Source: Rhodobiaceae bacterium | GTDB taxonomy: Bacteria; Pseudomonadota; Alphaproteobacteria; Micropepsales; Micropepsaceae | DNA length: 17,078 nucleotides | NCBI GenBank assembly: GCA_009885515.1 | Contig: VFKO01000409.1 | Span: 1 to 17,078, forward strand | Reading direction: 5' to 3' | Shown: positions 14,574 through 17,078 of the stretch, piece by piece | Position numbering within the stretch: the first letter of the stretch is position 1 | Layout: the number at the start of each line of letters is the position of its first letter | The notes under the pieces: model-generated | The model's database searches: none | Seen by the model: the letters and a program-made list of their open reading frames with translations, nothing else | Told to the model about the DNA's origin: nothing | Translations under genes and position numbers: made by a program

Positions 14574-14926
14574 TGCACCGCGAGTTTGGCACGGGGCGTA
14601 GTTCGATTCACCTCGTCGAATACGTCAAACTCATGGGCGATGCATCCCTCCATCAATTGCCGCCATACGGGTTCGGCAATGGAATACGGGAAGTCCTCGC
14701 GGGCGCAATTTGCCTTGACCTTCATCAGCACATCTGTGATTCGGGCTTCGTCGCGAACTGTTTTGCGATCCGCTTTGATGTGCCCAGCGCGTTCGATATA
14801 GGTCAACCGCTGCGCCAGCAGGCGCACCAAAGCACGGTCAATTCTGTCGATTTCACGCCGGATATCAGTCATCGAAGCGCAGTCAACTGCAGGCGAACCT
14901 TCAGGGTTGGGCGAAAGTGCTTGCAT
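14570..14926 (-). CDS. Chorismate mutase, AroQ class (type II)
   Basis: The 118-residue product carries an all-helical chorismate mutase domain (about residues 19-105), which rearranges chorismate to prephenate in Phe/Tyr synthesis; the related PchB type is an isochorismate-pyruvate lyase. Active-site positions fit AroQ: the IRREIDRIDRALVRLLAQR helix, the lysine in GHIKADRKTVRDEAR with the following Arg, and the C-terminal EPVWRQLMEGCIAHE helix with Glu where many enzymes have Gln. The frame is open to 15052, but ATG 14926 has AGAGGA nine bases upstream and gives a normal length; ATG 14872 would start directly at the domain but lacks a ribosome site. The stop overlaps the start of the next gene by four bases. 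Mutase is the likely activity; lyase cannot be excluded. Confidence 0.85.
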   Translation of the reverse strand: MQALSPNPEGSPAVDCASMTDIRREIDRIDRALVRLLAQRLTYIERAGHIKADRKTVRDEARITDVLMKVKANCAREDFPYSIAEPVWRQLMEGCIAHEFDVFDEVNRTTPRAKLAVQ

Positions 14927-15105
14927 CGTGATCAATCCTCTTGTTTTTCGCCGGTCGATTGCGGATATGGCCGTCAAAACGCTGGATCGCAACGCGTCAT
15001 CCCGACGCGCGAATGGTGTGCCGACAGTTGAAATATCTTGGCACCACCCCATTTCTACATGTAAGTTTGAGCCAATATAAAGAATAACACTTTTGGAATG
15101 TAAAT
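14927..15105. other. Divergent intergenic region between chorismate mutase and ferredoxin reductase genes
   Basis: No gene is seen in these 179 bases. The part next to the reductase gene (about 15050-15105) is AT-rich and contains the palindrome TACATGTA (15056-15063). A TTGAAA at 15028-15033 could be a -35 element, but no good -10 follows at the right spacing. The promoters of both flanking operons must lie here. Confidence 0.5.
14936..14941 (-). promoter_or_regulatory. Ribosome binding site fixing the chorismate mutase start
   Basis: The minus strand reads AGAGGA nine bases before ATG 14926. It selects this start over the open extension to 15052 and the internal ATG at 14872. Confidence 0.7.
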
Positions 15106-16152
15106 ATGACTGAAAGAGTCGCAGCGCCAGGTGGTATCCACAAGACCGACGTCGTCATCATTGGCGCCGGGCCAATCGGTTTGTTCGCGGTATTCGAGCT
15201 CGGCTTGCTCGATTTGAAGTCGCATCTCATCGACATTCTGGACCGGCCAGGCGGGCAATGCACGGAGCTGTACCCCGAAAAACCGATCTACGACATCCCG
15301 GGCCTCGTTGAAGTGACCGGGCAGGGCCTTACCGACCGATTGATGGATCAAATCAAACCGTTCGGGGCGACCCTCCATGTCGGCCAAATGGCAGAGTCGC
15401 TGGAGAAGGCGGGAGAAGGGTGGCGCATCACCACAGATGCGGGGACACAAATAGAAGCCCGCGTGGTTGTTGTCGCCGCCGGCGGCGGCAGCTTTACGCC
15501 GAAAAAGCCACCGATCCCGGGTATCGAGTCCTACGAAAACACCTCGGTATTTTACGCCGTTCGCAAAATGGATCGCTTCCGCGACAAGATTGTTGTCATC
15601 GCGGGCGGGGGAGATTCGGCGCTCGACTGGGCGCTAAATCTTCAGCCAATCGCCAAGAGACTTGTCCTGGTGCACCATCGTGATGGCTTCCGCGCAGCGC
15701 CTGACAGCGTCAACAAAATGCGCGCATTGGTCGCTGAGGGCAAAATGGAGTTTCATGTTGCAAGCATAAAGTCACTCAGAGGCGCCGAAGGGAAATTGCA
15801 AGGGGTGGTACTCAACAACAAGGAGCGCGGTGACTATGAAATACCAGGAGAGATGCTGCTGCCATTTTTCGGCTTGACGATGAAACTGGGACCCGTCGCG
15901 AATTTCGGCATCAATCTGCATGAAAACCTGATCCCGGTCGACACCAGTAAATTCGAAAGCAACGTGCCGGGATTATTTGCTATCGGCGATATCAACACCT
16001 ATCCCGGCAAACTGAAGCTCATCCTGTCGGGTTTCCATGAAGGCGCATTGATGGCACAACAGGCGTTCCGCTATTGCCGCCCGAATGAGAAGCTCCGCTT
16101 CCAGTACACAACGTCGTCGTCAAGTCTGCAAAAGAAACTGGGCGTCGCATGA
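15106..16152 (+). CDS. Ferredoxin--NADP(+) reductase, thioredoxin-reductase-like (YumC type)
   Basis: The 348-residue flavoprotein moves electrons between NADPH and ferredoxin. The N-terminal FAD motif is VVIIGAGPIGLFAVFELG (about 16-33), followed by DRPGGQCTELYPEKPIYDIPG (about 46-66), a diagnostic stretch of this reductase type. The NADPH motif is VVIAGGGDSALDWA (about 163-176) with HRDGFRAAP (about 191-199), whose Arg residues bind the 2'-phosphate. The late FAIGDINTYPGKLKLI segment closes the FAD site, and a C-terminal aromatic extension (FQYTTSSSS) is typical of the family. The CxxC of thioredoxin reductase is absent, which separates the two. ATG 15106 has TGGA about nine bases upstream. 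The stop overlaps the start of the ferredoxin gene by ATGA, so this is a two-gene operon of reductase and its likely substrate. Confidence 0.93.
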   Translation: MTERVAAPGGIHKTDVVIIGAGPIGLFAVFELGLLDLKSHLIDILDRPGGQCTELYPEKPIYDIPGLVEVTGQGLTDRLMDQIKPFGATLHVGQMAESLEKAGEGWRITTDAGTQIEARVVVVAAGGGSFTPKKPPIPGIESYENTSVFYAVRKMDRFRDKIVVIAGGGDSALDWALNLQPIAKRLVLVHHRDGFRAAPDSVNKMRALVAEGKMEFHVASIKSLRGAEGKLQGVVLNNKERGDYEIPGEMLLPFFGLTMKLGPVANFGINLHENLIPVDTSKFESNVPGLFAIGDINTYPGKLKLILSGFHEGALMAQQAFRYCRPNEKLRFQYTTSSSSLQKKLGVA

Positions 16153-16463
16153 AACTCATTGTCACCGATCGCACGGGGAATATCCACGAACTCGACGCGC
16201 GCGACGACTGGAGCGCCATGGAAGTCATTCGCGACGCGAATCTGCCCCTCTCAGCCGAATGCGGTGGCGCCTGCGCCTGCGCCACCTGTCATGTGTACAT
16301 TGACGGCGCGTGGAGTGAAAAACTTCCGTCAGCCGCCCAACAAGAAATAGACATGCTCGATTTCGGCGTCGCGGTTCAGGACAACTCCAGACTGTCGTGC
16401 CAGATCAAAATGGCGCCCGGATTAGATGGCCTGAAAGTGACCCTCGCACCTGAGAGTCTGTAG
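16149..16463 (+). CDS. [2Fe-2S] ferredoxin, adrenodoxin/ISC type
   Basis: The 104-residue product is a small electron carrier. The cluster ligands are Cys38-x5-Cys44-x2-Cys47 and Cys84 in RLSCQI, the arrangement of adrenodoxin-type ferredoxins used in iron-sulfur cluster assembly and by cytochromes P450. An additional Cys42 lies inside the cluster loop (ECGGACACATCHVYI). The acidic helix following (SAAQQEIDMLDFG) is the usual partner-docking region. The C-terminal DGLKVTLAPESL is of normal length. The start ATG overlaps the reductase stop, so the two proteins are made together and probably interact. No isc gene or P450 is in the window, so the final electron acceptor is unknown. Its last 42 bases overlap the convergent kinase gene on the other strand. 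Confidence 0.93.
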   Translation: MKLIVTDRTGNIHELDARDDWSAMEVIRDANLPLSAECGGACACATCHVYIDGAWSEKLPSAAQQEIDMLDFGVAVQDNSRLSCQIKMAPGLDGLKVTLAPESL

Positions 16464-17078
16464 CCGGTCTGTAAGCTGGACGGTGCAGGACAGAGGGAGG
16501 TCGAGTCGAACGCATGTTCCGCGTCCGCGCTCACTCTCCAGCCTCAATTGGCCGCCATGAAGCTCAATCAGCGATTTGACGATTGGCAGTCCAAGCCCTG
16601 TACCTTCGTGCCGTCGCGAATAACTGTCATCGACCTGAGAGAAAGCCGCGAGCGCCTTGGGAATATCGGCAGGGTCTATGCCTATTCCGGAATCGCTGAC
16701 CTGCACTGTCACGCCGCCGCAGCCGCGCCTGAAAGCCGACAACACAATTCTGCCCCCGGCAGGCGTGAATTTTAGCGCGTTCGAAAGCAGATTTACGATC
16801 ATTTGAACCAACGAGCGCCGGTCGGCGCGCACCAGCGGAAGGCCGTGCTCGATGTCCAACTCAACGCCGCCCTCGGCCTTTCGTTCACGCGTCGCAGCAA
16901 TGCGCATCGCAGTTTCCGCAATCTCGGCAATGCTCAAGGGTTCAAACCGCAATTCGACTTTACCCGCCTCGATTCGCGACAGGTCCAGAATGTCGCCGAT
17001 CAGCTGCAACAGATGCGTTCCACTTTCATTGATGTGGGATGCATACTCCCCGTAACGCTGGTCGCCCAGCGACCCTAG
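16422..17078 (-). CDS. Sensor histidine kinase, C-terminal part (5' end beyond window)
   Basis: The reading frame runs through the right edge of the window, giving the last 218 codons. The fragment begins in the second helix of the dimerisation domain (GDQRYGEYASHINESGTHLL, then LIGDILDLSRIEAGK), so the phospho-accepting His is outside. The catalytic domain is complete: N box with Asn96 and Asn100 (VNLLSNALKFTP), G1 box DSGIGI (129-134), F box FSQVDDSYSRRHEGT, and G2 GTGLGLPIVK (159-168). This sequence style is common in alphaproteobacterial PleC/DivJ/CckA-like and PAS-containing kinases, but the sensor part is not visible. No receiver domain is attached at the C-terminus. A tail of about 22 residues follows the normal end of the domain, and its last 14 codons lie antisense to the ferredoxin gene. 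Confidence 0.92.
   Translation of the reverse strand, partial: LGSLGDQRYGEYASHINESGTHLLQLIGDILDLSRIEAGKVELRFEPLSIAEIAETAMRIAATRERKAEGGVELDIEHGLPLVRADRRSLVQMIVNLLSNALKFTPAGGRIVLSAFRRGCGGVTVQVSDSGIGIDPADIPKALAAFSQVDDSYSRRHEGTGLGLPIVKSLIELHGGQLRLESERGRGTCVRLDLPLSCTVQLTDRLQTLRCEGHFQAI

Noticed and set aside
14927..15052. N-terminal extension of the chorismate mutase
   Set aside because: The extension has no domain similarity, and AGAGGA precedes ATG 14926.
15106..16152. Thioredoxin reductase
   Set aside because: It lacks the CxxC active site and has the DRPGGQCTELYPEKPIYDIPG-type segment and C-terminal tail of YumC-type ferredoxin reductases.

Overview
The window is ordinary-looking chromosomal DNA of an alphaproteobacterium. 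The evidence is the mix of genes (methylmalonyl-CoA mutase with its MeaB GTPase, alphaproteobacterial-type L28, NnrU, a YumC-type ferredoxin reductase with an ISC-like ferredoxin, a PleC/DivJ/CckA-style sensor kinase), the moderately high GC, and a good match to a CtrA box. The order cannot be fixed from the sequence alone. I see no tRNA, rRNA, CRISPR array, insertion sequence or phage gene.

Left part (1-7154): the window opens inside the methylmalonyl-CoA mutase large subunit (cobalamin domain). Next come a small secreted protein on the minus strand, rmuC on the plus strand, a minus-strand pair (a membrane-anchored patatin-like lipase and a DUF3108 periplasmic protein), and meaB on the plus strand. 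MeaB is the G-protein chaperone of the mutase, so two partners of the propionate/methylmalonyl route flank three unrelated genes.

Middle (7155-11731): rpmB (L28) is preceded by a strong terminator-like hairpin. It is followed closely by a diverged member of the VUT/YhhQ (queuosine precursor transporter) family. Facing it is an 807-residue membrane-anchored coiled-coil protein with a Pro/Gln-rich linker and a conserved-looking helical C-terminus, resembling polarity factors such as TipN in architecture only. Divergent from that is an NnrU-family membrane protein.

Right part (11732-17078): an orphan Hpt phosphotransfer protein lies behind a near-consensus CtrA box. It is followed by an MBL-fold hydrolase, and then by a minus-strand operon in which an AroQ-type chorismate mutase overlaps (ATGA) a formylglycine hydrolase of the phosphonate monoester hydrolase/sulfatase type. 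A plus-strand operon encodes ferredoxin-NADP reductase and a [2Fe-2S] ferredoxin, also overlapping by ATGA. The window ends in a sensor histidine kinase whose 3' end overlaps the ferredoxin gene.

The most distinctive features are: (i) five convergent gene pairs separated by 3, 0, 2, 16 and minus 42 bases, leaving no room for conventional terminators; (ii) loss of three acidic residues in the VUT-family transporter; (iii) GTTAAC/CtrA-like elements upstream of the coiled-coil, NnrU and Hpt genes; (iv) the unusual chorismate mutase/formylglycine hydrolase pairing. I did not find a clear new defence or mobile system.
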